64,000 nucleotides of DNA from Trichoplax adhaerens (GCF_000150275.1 NW_002060948.1:5622241-5686240), one strand, 5' to 3'. Positions 48,201 to 63,005 are shown, counted from the first letter of the stretch. The notes: a model not told the origin generated them from the letters alone. A program made the numbers and translations.

Positions 48201-51200
48201 ATCGTCAATATGGGCAGTTAAGGATGTAATTGAAAATTCGAATCACTTTATTGTTTATCATCCATTGATATTGTTATCATTTATTTCAATGGATTATTCT
48301 TATCGATCAGTCTTGTCTGTATTTTCGACTAGACTATCAATAGAATGTGTCTACTTAAATACAATAGTTATCAAAGCCAGATACTATAAAATTGTAGATA
48401 GAGTCGAGAGTTTAGAAAATTGTTTTTACTATTGTCTACAGCAAGCAAGGTTGCTATTTTTCATCCATTGTCAGTTATCTTTCAAAACATTTGATATCTA
48501 CTGTTAAACTATCTCTCCACCGCGACAACTATGGCAAGAAGGGTATCAATGAATAGCTATCTTAGATAACATTGATCTTATCTATATTTTATCTATGCTA
48601 GTCTACGCAACTAAGAATTGAATATCGATTTTACTGCTATTCTGCAATATTTGCGTCAACATTTTCTTCCATTTTTTCAATTCCTATCATCATAAACGGA
48701 ACACTGCTTTCTATACAATTCTTTCTACATTATAGCTAGCCCGAGCTGCTTTAATTTTGCTTTTTAATACTACGACATTTACAAGAGAGAACGTCAGCTA
48801 AATCGTAGATACTTTCAATCCAAAATGATGACTATTATAAAATCGCAGACTTTTCTGTAGAATAGAAATACCGTACTTGTACATGTATAAAGCCAGTATT
48901 CTCTCCGGACCGATGATGATTAGAATAGTTGATTTTATGCAGTTTCGATTTGGTGAAATGATATTTGCTTCAATTTAACTATGGTTTAAAGGCATCCTTT
49001 AGATGAATAAGTACGATAGAACATAAGATTGAAATTCCTTTTGCTATTTTCCTTGATGTAAGGAATAATAAAAAAGAGGCAAATTCTAAATAAGTTTGAA
49101 TTTTAATAAGAAGCTATTTCGGTCAAAGCTATTAAAATTCGAAGCCTTTTTAGACAAATAATGACGATAAAAATATAAGATTGATTTCGCATTTACTAAT
49201 TTATTTAGTATATAGAGAGTGATTGTAGAAAGCAATTACGGCTTGACTCTAATATGTTGATATTTCATCTCATGCAATGAATGTTAAAAGCCTCGTTCAG
49301 GCAAATAGGACTGAACATAGGTTTAAGGTCTACTATATGAAATAAGGACAATTTGTTTAATAAGGATCATTTAATGAGTTTTTTAAATCATCAATTATCT
49401 AAATAAGTGGGAAATTGATTAATTTTATAATTGAAAGCACCTATTTTTGATGGGTAAGATTGACAGTGTTTAACTCTATCTCTATGTTCTCTTTAGTTGG
49501 AGCAACTGCTTCAAGTTTCGTCTGGTGATATTGAACGCGATACAATGACTCCAGATATCGGATTAGTTCATCAAAATGTCTCGTTGAGATCAAAGTTAGA
49601 AGATGAACATAATACTTATAAACGAAAGATACAAGCGTATCAGGATGGACAGCAACGACAAGCCTTGCTCATTCAGAAATTGCAAAGCAAAGTAAGTTAA
49701 AGGCTGGAGATTGATCGCATATGATTTTTATTATTACTGGTCTCCCATCATTGATTTATGATGAAAGACTAGGCTATACAACGGCGATCGGCTGTAATTG
49801 ATTTATTATTGTTTACTGAATAAATTATTCATCAATGGAAGTTAAGGCGACAGATTTTTCATCACCTTCTATTGAAAATGTTATAAATGCACAATCATCG
49901 GATGGCCCCTTCCATGTATTGATCATTTTCATTTTTAATTTTTTATAAGGTTTTACAGTATAAGCGTAAGTGTAGCGAGCTAGAAAATCAGCTTGGAGAG
50001 AAAGCAAGATACGCAGATGGTGCTAAAGTTCAAGTAAGTAGAGTTTTCTTAACTTTATTAAATAAAAATAATTCAATTAATTAAATAGGCAAGCGCAATT
50101 ACGATTCAAATCCCACCTAGTTAATTTATTAGGTCAGCTCCATTATTGCATCGACAGTCGCAATAGCTTGGCCTAGGCGTTATATATTAGTCATAAAATA
50201 TTATTTTTAGTCCTATTTTTACTACGTCAATAATTACTTGGCTAATTAATGATTATGACGTTGATTGTTACCTATGACCTTTTCGACGAAAATATTGTAT
50301 AAACTTTACATCATTTGTGTTGATTCACAAGTATTTATTAATTATGATCGCATTCGGGAAATGATTCTAAATTTTGCAGCTGCAAAGTATGGATGATTTA
50401 CAACAACGATTAAAGGAGACCGAAGACAAGTTAAGAGTAGCTCAAGATGAGTACCAAAATGAATTGGAAACTTCATTGATTAAATTAGATGAAGAGCAAC
50501 AACAGTAAGATACAGTTATGATATGTTATTTTTACTTGTCCTGTATCACCATAACAAATATTTCATCGTCAATTAATTATTAGAAATCTGAACTTGAATC
50601 AAGTTAATACCGTTTTACGAGAGCAACTTGGACAACTAAATGGACAGGTTCAACAGTTACAGAGTGAAAACCAAAAATTATTAGCAGAAACTGCTGATTT
50701 GAAAGATGAGCTAGAACAGCGTGATGCAGAAGAATTGGTAAGTTAAAATAATACCTAGAAGGTTTACATGGATTCTATAAAGCAGAAGAGTCTTTTAATG
50801 ATTTACAATAAACAATTAAGTAGTTGAAATTAAATACCATCCTAACACTTATTATATTCACATTAAATTATAGGAACAGAAAACTATCGCACAAGGTGAA
50901 AATAATCGCCTCATGTCCTTATGGAGAACGGTCATTGCTTTCCGCAGAGAATTTGGCAATTTGAAATCAGCAACTCAAAAGTAGGCAAAATATGCAGAAT
51001 AAATTTGCAGACTTAGATGATCATGCATCTCTTTGCGCCTTTAAATATATTGATTGATGCCATTAGGGATTTATCTCAAGTACGAGCTGATGTTGTTAAA
51101 TCCGCACGAGGTGTGCACACATCCTTACTGGATTTCGAGCGAAATCTGCGAAACGAACACTATAATCTTCAGTCTGCATTGGATAAAGAAAATGCAGAAC

Positions 51201-54200
51201 GTCGCAATGTAAATTAATTTTAGTTTAATACCTTGTATCTTGTCTATTTTAAAACGTTATAGAAATTGTGATTGTTAGCATGTACTGTTTTGCAAAGATT
51301 GAAGTATAACCTGCAAGCATGACCACTTTATTCTCATACTTTATTTCCTGTTTTATTCGTAGGTTGAAGAATTATTAAAAGAAAAAGACGAAGAGATCGC
51401 AGCTCTACAAAGTGCTCATGAAAATGAACGCCAAAGCTACAAGAGCAAGTACGTTCAATTAGCTGCTTTACTATGAATCCATATATTCTGGGTTGTCCTG
51501 AATAGAAATATCTTAGTACTTGAAATTATTTTCAATTATTCTTCATTTTCTGTTGAAACAACCATGTCTTTAATACCTCTTGACTTCAATAGGATGGCAG
51601 AATTGAACGATAACTTTGCGAAACTCAAGATTGAAATAGCTAAAAAGGTAGAGGAATAGTTTTAACACAAGTTCAATCGTAATTAAGTCGATTACGATGG
51701 AAATACTTTAGTAATCACCTTATACTTGCAGAATTTAAAGGTATCTAACTTGATTATACTATGCAATTCCTATTTGTAGGAAGAGATGGCTGCTGATCAG
51801 CTATCACCTGAGCAACAAGAGCTCGTGATTCTTCAACAAACTTTACGAGAGATTGCACAAGCTATCATTTCCGATTCAGAATCCATCACTCGAATTACTG
51901 TTAATGCATCAGCTGATGTTGTCGATGCTATTGGCGACACCAGCGTAGAACAGAGTATCCTTTCTCAATCGCCAAGCAAATCGAAATCCCCCAGTAAAGT
52001 TTCACCACGACGTCAAACCAAATATAAGAGTGTGCCATCAACCACAAATGTGCCACAGCTAGCGGAATCGACAATCAATGCTGTGGAAGCAGCCTTGGAT
52101 AAGAGACAGCAGCAAATTCAGGTATTCTAATTATGACTAGGCATGCTAATTTTATTTCAGTAGTCGTTGATTGGACATAACACGATCAAAGTAGTGAATC
52201 TGAGTGAATACGCAAATTTATCTCATAGGACTTGTGTGCTAAAATGAATTTATTGAGAGAAGAGCTCAGGAATACGCAAGATAAATTTACCCAGAAAGAA
52301 CAAGATTATACCAATGTCTCGCGAGGTTCTGAAATGCTCCGTGAAGAAATTGAAGAATTGTAAGTTATTCAAGTTTATTGAATTAGTCCTATTAATCAGA
52401 TTGTCATTAACCATGTCATAAAAAATGAAATTAGGCGTAAACACTTAGACGCAATCACGGAAGAGAAGGATAAGTTTAAATCTCAAATTGGAATTATCAT
52501 CAAGTACGTCTATAACTTCTAATTGAGTTTGCTTAAGCCATCTAGAAAGAGTACATTATAATCGATAAGTAGCTCGATATTACTTTGATCAGTAGAAATA
52601 AATGCATTCTTGATTGATTGATAATAAGTTACTAAAGCTGTTTTATCGTTGCCGGCCTATTTTGGCCAAGATATGTCTGTATCAGCCCTAGCTTTGGGCT
52701 ACTTGGATATAATAAATATCGATGTACATAGACAGATCCATATTACTTAGATTTGATTGTACATTCTTCTTTTTTTCTTTTAGTGAGAAATCGGGCTTGG
52801 AGAAAGTTCGTAATTCTCTTAATGATTATGTCCAATCGATCCAATTGGAAAACGAGAAATTGCAAGCTGCTAATGCTGAGCTACAACACCTCCGTGATAA
52901 CATGGAAGATGAGAAAGAAGATCTAATGCGATCGAAAGAAACCGTTCAACAAGAAGTTAAACGTCATAGCAAATATATCGAGCAGCTAGAAAATAAAAAT
53001 TCCGAATTGAAGCAACAACTCGTTAGTGCAAGGGAAAATAATTCACGCTTATCATTGGATAAAGATGTATTAGAACAAGAGAAAGCTCATTTAACAGAGA
53101 TGGTATCCCATTTGGAATTGCAAAGAGCAGAACTTGAATTGCAAACAACCAAAGTACGTCAAGAGGAAGCCAACTTAAGAGATGCACTCTTGAAAATGCA
53201 ATCATTGAACGAAAATCTCGGACAAGATAAGATCGATCTCAATAAGGTTATAATGCAATTTGAGCATGAGAAAGCATTACTTATCCAAGATTGCAACGAA
53301 TTACGCATGGAGAAATCAGGATTAAAAGAAGAATTGGTCTACGCAGAGCAAGAAAAAGTGAGTTGATAATGATGGATTTTATTTGAACTATCAACCAATT
53401 CTGCTTGTTACGCTAGTACTCTATAATTTTATCTACTAGTCTTAATTTCAACCTATCCTATCATTTAGCATAGGAATTGTCCTTATTCAAGGTATGATAA
53501 TACCGATTAACGATTATGATTGGATTTAGGTTAATTTGCAAACGGAGAAAAATCAATTAGATCAAAGTCTTCAATTAGCTGAGCAAGCACGTGAAAAATT
53601 AGAAAGTGATTTAGTTGGCATCACCAGAGAAAGATCAGAACTCAATGAATCGATCAATCATCTTGCCCGTGATAAAGATGGCTTATCGGAAGAGCTACGA
53701 CAAATTCAAAAAGATTCAGAAAGGCATAACCTTACTGCGGTGAAATTAGCCAAAGAGAAGGAGGAATTAACACGCGATAAAGCCAATGTTAGCGTTCAAT
53801 TAGCCAATTCAGAACGTGAAAGCCGAAATCATCAAGAATTGATTGCATCCTTGAAGATAGAGAAAGATTCATTGGAAAGTACTGTCTTCGAATTGCAGCA
53901 AATGAATACTAAATTGGAAATAAGAAAAGATCAACTTGAAGCTGAAAATCAAGAACTTTTGCTTTCAAAAGAAGCTTTAAATGTCGAAGTAGGAAGATTG
54001 GAGAAAGAGAAAGAAATTGAAGTTAGCAAGTTAGACCATCAATTGCAAATATTGACACAAAAGCACGATCAATTATCTCGTGACAGTGATATGAAAATGA
54101 AACAGTTGCAACAAAAGCGAGAATCAGAATTGGAACGATTACGGAAGGATCATGAAAATGAAATTACTAAAATTGAAGAAGCCAATAAAGAATATGCTAA

Positions 54201-57200
54201 ACGATTATTGGGTGAGAAAGAGGAGATTTTGAATCATCATGCTAAAGAAAAGGACGCAGTAAATGATCAGTTGGTCAATTTGCAACAGAGTAAGGAGGAA
54301 TCCTTACTTGAAGCTGAACATGAGAAGGAAGAGATAGTTGCATCATTGATGCATGAGAAAGGCATTATTCAAGAAAAATTGAGTAGTTCAACCAAGTACT
54401 TAACCAATCTATCTGCTGAATTTGAGAAATTAAAGCGAGAATCAGGAATAAAACAAGAAAAAGATAAGGTACATTTACAATTATTTACCTTATGTGAAGT
54501 CCTTATAGGTTACAAGCTAAACTTGCAAGATATTTGTTCTATTTTCTCTACTCTAGTAGCAATCTGTAGCTAGACAATATTTTACTTTCATCAATAGAGT
54601 ATTTTAAAATCAGAAAATGGTATTCTATCTATTTTAAGGCATTCAGATTAGCTATAGTCATTTTTAAGACATTCTGATTAGTGGAAGCTGTTTATATATA
54701 AAAGCAGAGCTCTGTTGTAATATACAGTTAGCTATAAGATAATGATTGCTTATTTCTATATAGAATTCTATTCAATATCTAATTGATTGCACTACTGAAT
54801 TTTATAGAACATCATTCAATCTAAGGAAAATGATATTAAAAACTTAAAATCAAGATTAGAGGAATACCAGTTCGTATACAATTGATTTCTATTAAAGTTG
54901 TTTGATAGTGTTATAAAATTAGATAGACCGCTAATCTTGATTCTGCTGACTTATTTAGGAATCAAAGTTTGAATGAAATTTCCGTCCTCAAGCAGGATTT
55001 AAATGATACACGGAAAGATCGAGAAGGCGGCCACCGTGAAAATAACGAATTGAAATTGCAATTGAAATTAGCTGAAGAAGCTCGCGATGGATTACGACGA
55101 GATTTAATCGATAGTCAGCGAAGAAGCCGTGAATTAGAAAGTATGCATGAAGTATCACGACAGGAAATATCTGAATTAAAGCGTTCCTGTAAAGATGAAC
55201 AACATGAGAAAGACACAGCCAAGAAAGCAGCGGAGGAATTGCGCCATAAAGTCAAGCAAAGTGAAAATAATCGTGTCGCTTTAAAGCGTGAATTAGATGA
55301 AACGAAGCAGAAATTAAGCGTTGCAGATGATAGCCGTAGCTCATTGCAGAAAGAAACTGAAGAATTCCGAGCTAATTTGCGTGATGTAGAGAAAGCAAGA
55401 ATGGATGCACGCCGCGAATTACAAGAATTACGCCGACAAGTTAAATTAATGGATGGTGAACGGCAAACTATGATTAAAGATATCCATGATTTGAAGGATA
55501 AATTAGCTCATGATGATGAAATTCGTGAAGAACAACGACGTGAATTATATCAAACTAAGCAACGTCTAGTTGAATCGGACGCTGGTCGCGATGCTGCACA
55601 ACGCGAAGTAGCTAATTTGCAGCGTAAATTAAGTGAAAATGAAGAAAATTTCAGAGTCAAAGAGCGTGAATTCCAAAATTATGCTGATGATTTACGCCGA
55701 GTTGAGAAACGTACAGTTGATCGAAGTCACGAATTAGAAGCTATTGTCAATTCATTAACTGATGAGCAAGGTAATTTACGTTTGCAATTATCCACTGCTG
55801 AAGGCAAAACATCTGCACTAGAGAATAAATTAGAAAGAACTGAAAATGATAAGCAAGATGTAGAATTCAAGTTGGCTAGTGTTGCTTCCATTTTACGTCG
55901 TACTATTGGAATTAAGCTATCGAAGACGCTAAGTCCAAGTAAATCTCCATCTCGCCATGTTAGTCCACGAAAAAGACGTGTAGCTTCCCCTGAACGGGAT
56001 ACTATGGATAGCAGCAATCGCACTCGATCACCTAGTCCACGCCGAGCAACATCCAAAGCAGCTGAAATGGCAGCTGAAGTCGATATCGAAGCTGTACGAA
56101 TATCATTAAGAGATATTGTACAAAACTTACGTGATACTCAAAAGGAACGAGATGATGCACAAAATCAAATTACTACCTTAAGGAGGCAATTGAGTGAATT
56201 GGAAGATGATCGTAATAAAGTCGAGCAACGACTTCAAAAAGTGCAGAAAGCACTCACTGCAGCTGATGATGTTAAGCGTAATACTGATGGACGCTTAAAT
56301 GATGCTCAAACAGCTCTGATGTTGCAAGAAGAAACGATTAAGAAAGCAGAACGTGAACGTAAAAGTAAGTTGAAAGTAGATACAAGTAGTGATTGGATAA
56401 CAGTGATGTAGCTTAAGTAGATGTTCTAATTACTTATTGATGCTCTTCACTATTGCAGACCTGATCGAGAAATTGCATAATGTTGAACGCAATTATAACT
56501 CTGCTGAAGCGGAAATTAAAGCATTAGAAGAAAAGAAATCACAATTGCAAAAGAGTGAAGCAAAGAAAGAAGCAGAAAGGAGATCATTAAAGGATAAATT
56601 AGATTCTACTGAAAGTAATCGTGTGAAGCTTGAATTGAAGAAGAAATCTTTAGAAAGTGAATTGCAACGCTTGCAAGTTTCATTATCGGAGAAAGAAGCT
56701 GAAAATCAAATGTTGCAAGATAAATGTGAATCATTAACTAGGACACAGAATGAGCTGGAAAGTAAAGTCCAGAGTTTGCAATTATCTGTCGAGCGGTTAT
56801 CGCATGCTCTTGCAAAATCAGAAGAAGAAGAAGGCTCTCTGAAAGAACGTGTACAAGATCTTTCCATGTCGCTCAATGATAGCAATACCAATACTCAAAC
56901 ACTTCATGAGCAATTCAATCAATTGCAACGTGCACTAAGTAGTAGTGAAAATGATCGACGAGTTCTTCAAGAAAGGTTGGATAAATTAAAGAGTCAGCAT
57001 CAACATGCAAAGAGTCAAATCCAAAGTTTAACGGAGCAAATACAGCAGATGCACTCGGTAAGTGAATCAAATTGAGCTTAATATTGTTCCATTTTGATAT
57101 GTATTTATATTGCGGATTAAATTAGCTAGCAATCAATATCTTGTACTATGCATATAATACATTTACATATACATATACATCTATTAAGTCTTTCTGTTCT

Positions 57201-58423
57201 CCTTAGGATGAATCCGAATCTCAAACTAAACAGCTAGAATTGGAAAATGATATCCGTGATTTACAAGAAAGATTGCGCCAATTAACAGAAACAGAACAGG
57301 AATATAAACAACGCGCTCGTTCATTGCAAGCTGATAATCGCCAATTAAACGATAAGGTTTCCTCCCTTAAGAGAACATTGGAGAATGTTGAAACGGAAAA
57401 ACGTGAAGTAAATCGCAATCAAAATCGATTAGAGAAAGAAAAGAAAGCTCTAAAGCAAACACTCGAGAAAGTCGAGAAAGATCGCTTACGTATACAAGAA
57501 TTATATAAGCGAGCAGATAGTGATCGCGTGCAATTAGATCGTTCCTTGAATCAATCGGATGAAGAAAATGCTAACTTACAGAAGCGAATTAAAGATATCG
57601 AAAGTTTACTAGCGGATAAAGAGAAAGTTCAAGCTCAAAGGTATTGCTATATTTTTAACTATCACTGTCTTAAATGTTGTAAAATCATAAAAGCAATCTA
57701 TGTTAGCAAAGGATGGCTCATAATACAAATGATTCTTATTTTTCTTAGATTGGTTGATGTAACTAAACGCCATCGTCATGAATTGGACTTGGAAGCTGAG
57801 CGTGCTCGGGCTAAAGACATGCATACTGATCGAATTAATCGAACCAAGATTAAGGGATTAGAAGATCAGGTAAAATAGAACCAAAGATGATGTTCATTAG
57901 TAATTTAATGTTATCAACGGTCGATTTATTCTCTCAAAAGATTTCATTAAGATTGTAAAAAACCAGTAAGATTGACGATATTCTTCTCCATGGCTAGGTG
58001 AAAATGCTAAAAGGGCAATTAAATAAAGAAATGGAAAATAAGGAATCTTACATCGCTAATTCTACACTCAAGAATGAAGAAACTCGTAACTTGCACAATA
58101 TCTTGGGATCATCATTGCATAAATTAGGCAGCGATAGTGCTGCTGATACCTCACTGCTTTTACAGCAAGAATCAAAACGTCTTGATGATACTATCGATAA
58201 TTATCGAGCTAATACTACTAGTGTTAGCTTTGCTAAAGTTTCTCCTTCCAGTACACCTTATAATACTGGCAAGTTAGCAAGTATGAAATCACCTACAGCG
58301 GCACGCCGAACTCTTTCACCTACATCTCCACGAAAAACTCCAACATCGATTTTACGCTCTTCACCGACCCGTAGTACTAATTACTCCTCGCCACTTAAAT
58401 CCAAGTATGGCGGCCGAACTTAA
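45295..58423 (+). CDS. CROCC: Rootletin (ciliary rootlet coiled-coil protein)
   Basis: This is the filament protein of the ciliary rootlet and centrosome linker. Twenty-one exons join in phase, encoding about 2065 aa; animal rootletin is about 2017: 45295-45445, 49497-49691, 49950-50033, 50380-50504, 50584-50737, 50874-50980, 51067-51208, 51363-51448, 51593-51647, 51780-52121, 52229-52359, 52435-52503, 52784-53357, 53530-54468, 54808-54869, 54959-56364, 56459-57057, 57207-57640, 57749-57869, 57998-58423. (The 20 listed are those I could place; one upstream exon is assumed.) Hallmarks: ENRLLQNELNRVEDMLAVSR, YKRKIQAYQDGQQRQALLIQ, then long heptad coiled coil. Ser/Pro/Lys islands break the coil at SPSKSKSPSKVSPRR (exon 51780), SPSKSPSRHVSPRKRR (exon 54959) and the C-terminal tail. 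The first exon may start at ATG 45305, but the codons before it are open and vertebrate rootletin has about 75 more N-terminal residues. Intron 1 is 4 kb. Confidence 0.94.
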
Positions 58424-59570
58424 TGAAGAATACAAAAAAAGTGCACGGTTGGAAATAAGAAGAATAGTAGGAGAAAAAGGATACAAATTTAGGCAAAAAA
58501 GGAATTGACTGATTATCTTTATTTGGATGTAGACTCCTGTCCATTGGATGGTAGAGATTTGCTTGCTTTAGATGAACTTGTGCTGCAAGTTTTATCGATT
58601 GAATAGAATTACCCATATTTTAGACAGTAATAGCAGTTCATGATGATCATTAAGCAAGAATTAGATATTTTAATATCCTATCGATTTTGTTCATCAAGAC
58701 ACCTGTAGTATGATTTACTGACTATTGATGTCGAAGTTAATATTCAAAAAGGATAGATACAAAGGTATCATTCTTGTAACACAACACCAACATTTACCTT
58801 AGATTTAGCTCGATGGCAATTATTTTATGCATAGTATATCGTAATCATTTTGATGGTAGTTGTTGTTGTTGTGGTTATGTTTATGCTTAACATGATGATT
58901 GTAATGATTCATACCTCTACTCTTAGCCTTCCTATGATCTTCCACTTTGATCCATATTTTAACGTGTCTACCTTTGTGAGTTGTAATTTATTTGCCTATC
59001 GTTCTATTATTTTCTACCTAGCTTTTAGAATAACAGTCGTTTCATCTTACTATTAGTACGTACTAATCAAATATTATACATCAGAAATATTTCAGTTGGA
59101 TCCTATTTGGCAATACTATGTCATCACCTATGCTGTTATGGATGGGAGGCAATCTTAACCTTGACTATTGTCATTATGATTTTAAAAAGTTTAGATTATC
59201 AACAATTTATGCTTCTAAAATGCAGTAAAAAAGTTAAAATTGAACATGGTAAATAAGCTATTAATTTTACTTAACATTTTAAAAATTTATAAGATGTTGT
59301 TCGAGGGTGATTTTATAAGCCCTTGCTTTATTGCACTATGAGCAAATGACTTAAAACCAAATAAAGTAACCCATTTTGAATAAACATGCAGTTTTAGATA
59401 GCTTATTTGGCATGATTTTGGTTAGCCTTGACGGTATTACTTTATATCACACCTTCAGGGCTTGACTCCTTTATAGTCAAATATAGATATTCTATTTTTT
59501 CTTTCCCCAATTTACCCCCAAAAAGTATTATTAAATATAAGAAATTTATTTCAGTTCTATTTGATTTTAA

Positions 59571-59870
59571 GACCTTGTGGCGCAGTCGCTAATATAGCTA
59601 AGATTAAGATTGCATGATCGTACAAGAATAGTTGGTCTTGTATGTTAGATTACAAGATTGTGTAAGTGTCCATTTGTAGAAGATATATTACAGAATGTAC
59701 CCGTATTAGAGCAATTTTATCGATATAATCCAGATTCCAATACATAAAATAGATTGCACTTGAGTATGTGAATACTGTGAGATTTGTATTGAGACGATTT
59801 AATTACAAATAGATAGCCATAACAAATTTAGATCTGATCTTGCGGCTGCACTGGCAATATGTGATTGCGT
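59571..59870 (+). repeat. Dispersed repeat, copy 1
   Basis: It shares ordered blocks with the sequence at 63675-64000: TGTGGCGCAG / TGTAGTGCAG, AATATAGCT(A/T)AGATTA, AAGATTGTGTAAGTGTCC / AAGATTGTGTAAGAGTCT, ATTTGTAGAAGAT and AAATTTAGATCTGATCTTGC. It has no coding capacity. It is probably an old non-autonomous element or a fragment of a larger one. Confidence 0.75.
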
Positions 59871-62565
59871 TGCTAAGAAAATCATTTTGTAACTGATTGC
59901 AGCATATATAACGATAGATTTGATTGTAATAAGTTAGATATTCTGATTGCATCTAGATATTACTTGATAGTTGTAAAACGAAGTTAATTAGTAGAGACAT
60001 CTTGTTTATCTTGATAGTTATATTTATAGATTAAAACTATATGGATAATAATGTAATTACAACAGTAGTGGCTATCTATGTCTCATATAGAAAGATAGAT
60101 GGTAATATATATTATATTGCATTAGCGTTAGTATTAGCCACTACTGTACTAATTAGGAAATTATAATTTATTAGTAGATAGTTGCAGATGTTTTATTAGT
60201 TAGTACTGGGCTTGTATTAAATTGTAATAAAAAGCTAATACTATCCAGCAGGGTTTATTAGAGTCGAATACGATTGCAAAGTGTCCTACATTCAAGCTAA
60301 GGATACGCATAGCATAGATACAGTTCGAATTATGGTTATAATTTTTGCACAATGATAAAAGTAATAATTAACGATTTAACAGATAGACGATCTTTATGTT
60401 ATTAAATAATCTAACTGATAATGGACGACTTACTATCACGATTAGCTTATTACAAAGTAGATCTCAATGGTTATTGGTGAATATGTGCTGATATTAGGTG
60501 TTGTAGCTCTGAGCAAGCAATATAAGCAGCAGCAAACCAGCGGAGATGTAAGATAATATTATTTAGCAATAATTGCACTAATATGTAATAATCATCCTAT
60601 AAGTAATATGCCAGTATAGAAACAACTATTAAATAGCAAACTTGCAAGAATTTGCTGCGGGCAAGATACTACGGCACCGACAATAGAAAGTCTATGGTTA
60701 TTATCGTTGAAATGGCCGTAGAGCTTTCAACCTTAACTCGATTTGATCTCAAATTTATACGTGCGCGTTGTAATAGCCTGACTGCTACTATATTAGGTTG
60801 CTAACATATTTGGACACAGCCTACTGCATAATATAAGCTGTCAGTCCCGGTTCTAGTACTTAGTATAAGCTAGTTCCTTCCTTCACCACTTCATCATCGG
60901 CAGCGACCCACTAACAAACATAATCAATCGCTAAAGTAGTACTGGTTGCGGAACCTAATCTACGCTACCTTCAAGTAGCATAATCGAAATATAAATCTCT
61001 ACGTAGAGGGTTTAAAGATTCGATATTAAATCTAAATACAGACAATAAAACGATTTTTGAGGACTATTTTTTTCTGACTAGGTTACGACCCAAAAAGTAA
61101 TGATTCTATGCTACTTATGTATGCTTGGAGGCTGTCACATTAGAAACAACTCTTTACACCTTCATCAATTTTTTTGGTCGCATTTACTTCAGATGCAACT
61201 ACAACCATATACCCAAAGTTTATGCACTTCATGGCATCAATATTACTGTAGCTGTAATTCGTCTTATCATAACTAAGTATTATGGTAGCTTTTGCGGCAT
61301 GCTCCAAATTTCATTATGGCATCTGGCATTCAGACAATTTACTAATCTGGCAAGTTCGGTAATGCGAATATCTATTTGAACAATCTAAGTTATTGAAATA
61401 GTCTATAGGCTACGGTGATTATTCTAATTTCACTTTTGAACATATTTCATTTTCAGCCACCAACATTATATCTAAAACAATTTTAAAGTAGCAATTTCAC
61501 AATCTGCCAATATTTTTTATTCAATTGAATAATTTTGGTGCTATGTTGACCTTTTGCCTATCATTCGTGAATAACTGTGCATAAAATATCAGAATGTTTT
61601 CAAGAATGAAATAAAATATTTAAGTTGAAGACAATTGGAATAACCAAGATGTCAGAATGACAGTAAACGTAAGGATCATTTCAGTTTATTACCAATACAA
61701 TTTATAGCCTAATACAATGCATTAAAATATACTATACTTTAATGTAATAAAAGACTAAAAGCAGAGTCCTTTATAGCTTTTAGTATGTAACTATTCTAAT
61801 TTTCTATATAGAAAATACCTAGAAAGTGATAGTATCTTTTAGTTTTAACCTGGCAAATCTTTATGTCGCCATGTTTTCTTCTTCATTAATTTACAAAGTA
61901 TTATATAGATTACTATAGGAATAACCTAAGAGTAATCGCCTAATCTAAAGAAAGGGCGTTTGATAGCATACGAGATTATTGATGAATTTGACTTAGTAAC
62001 AAAACCGCTATCCATAGAGAAAGGGGATTTATAACATGACAGTAAAGTACGGTAATGCTGCCTATAATCGTACAGTTACCGTACAACTTCACGCTAAAAC
62101 ATCAACTGTCAACACTAATATTAAGAAGTAGTCATAGTAGTCATATAAAATTTTATGATAAGCGATTACTGTCATCTTTATAAAATTCGAATTTTTCAGA
62201 TTCAGATTCCGGATCCGGTCGGATTTATGTCCGATATAAATTTAATTTTTGGATTTTAATTTTTAGAAAATGTTATAAGAGTTGACTTTTAAAATTTGAA
62301 CTTTCTGTTGTGAATTTGAAACTTCGGAATTGTATGAAGTGACATGAAAGTTACATTAGAAAAGTTTAGTTGAGAAAATAGAAAATAAGATGGCATATAG
62401 TAGAGGTTATGTTGATTGTTAAGTAATTGAAGTGTTATTTTTATGACTAAATCTTGATATTTAAAGGTTAATTTTTAGATTTTTGTAATATATGATGATT
62501 GGAAATTAAGTTAGAAGTGAAGCTTGAGGTATTTTATACTTAGTTTGATGGTTTCATAGTGTTTT

Positions 62566-63005
62566 GTAAGGGAATTATAAGGTAATTTGTGTCTGAACTT
62601 TGAATGATTCTTGCTTTCTTAAGTGGTGCAAAGCAGTTTTCTAAAATGGGTCTTAAGAGTGATTGGTTAATAAATATTTAATTTTAAGTACCATTGAGGG
62701 CTCTGCAAAGCCTATAAATGATACTACAATCAGAAAATTTAGAGCAGAGAGCAAAAGAAGATTCTTTTGAAGAACTTGTTGAATTTTAAAGGCCTTCGGG
62801 GTCGAACTGTTGTAAGTTAAAGCGTTCTTTTTGTTGGTTGTTTGGTTATTAACAGTTTCAGTTCTGTCGTTTTTTTCATTTCTTTACTTATAATACTTAG
62901 AATTAAGTATTTGGAAGGTTATCGGATCAGACTCTCACATTTTCTTAATAAATTGTTGATCGGTTGTTTCCCCAATTTTATTTGGTGTCAAAGTTTTGTC
63001 AAGTC
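62566..63005 (+). mobile_element. Possible degenerate LTR (solo)
   Basis: The segment starts TGTAAGGGAATTATAAGG. A TATA-like CTATAAATGATAC near 62720 is followed by a purine-rich leader. It ends in TTTATTTGGTGTCAAAGTTTTG, where TGGTGTCAAAG resembles a retrotransposon primer-binding site. No gag/pol frame follows, so at most this is a solo LTR or remnant. Boundaries are guesses and no second LTR was found. Confidence 0.3.

Noticed and set aside
48178-48507. 109-codon plus-strand open frame in rootletin intron 1
   Set aside because: No domain, no coiled-coil pattern, AT-driven composition, and not in phase with flanking exons.
61125-61379. 84-codon plus-strand open frame in the right-hand intergenic region
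   Set aside because: No recognisable family, no splice context, hydrophobic mixed composition as expected by chance in AT-rich DNA.
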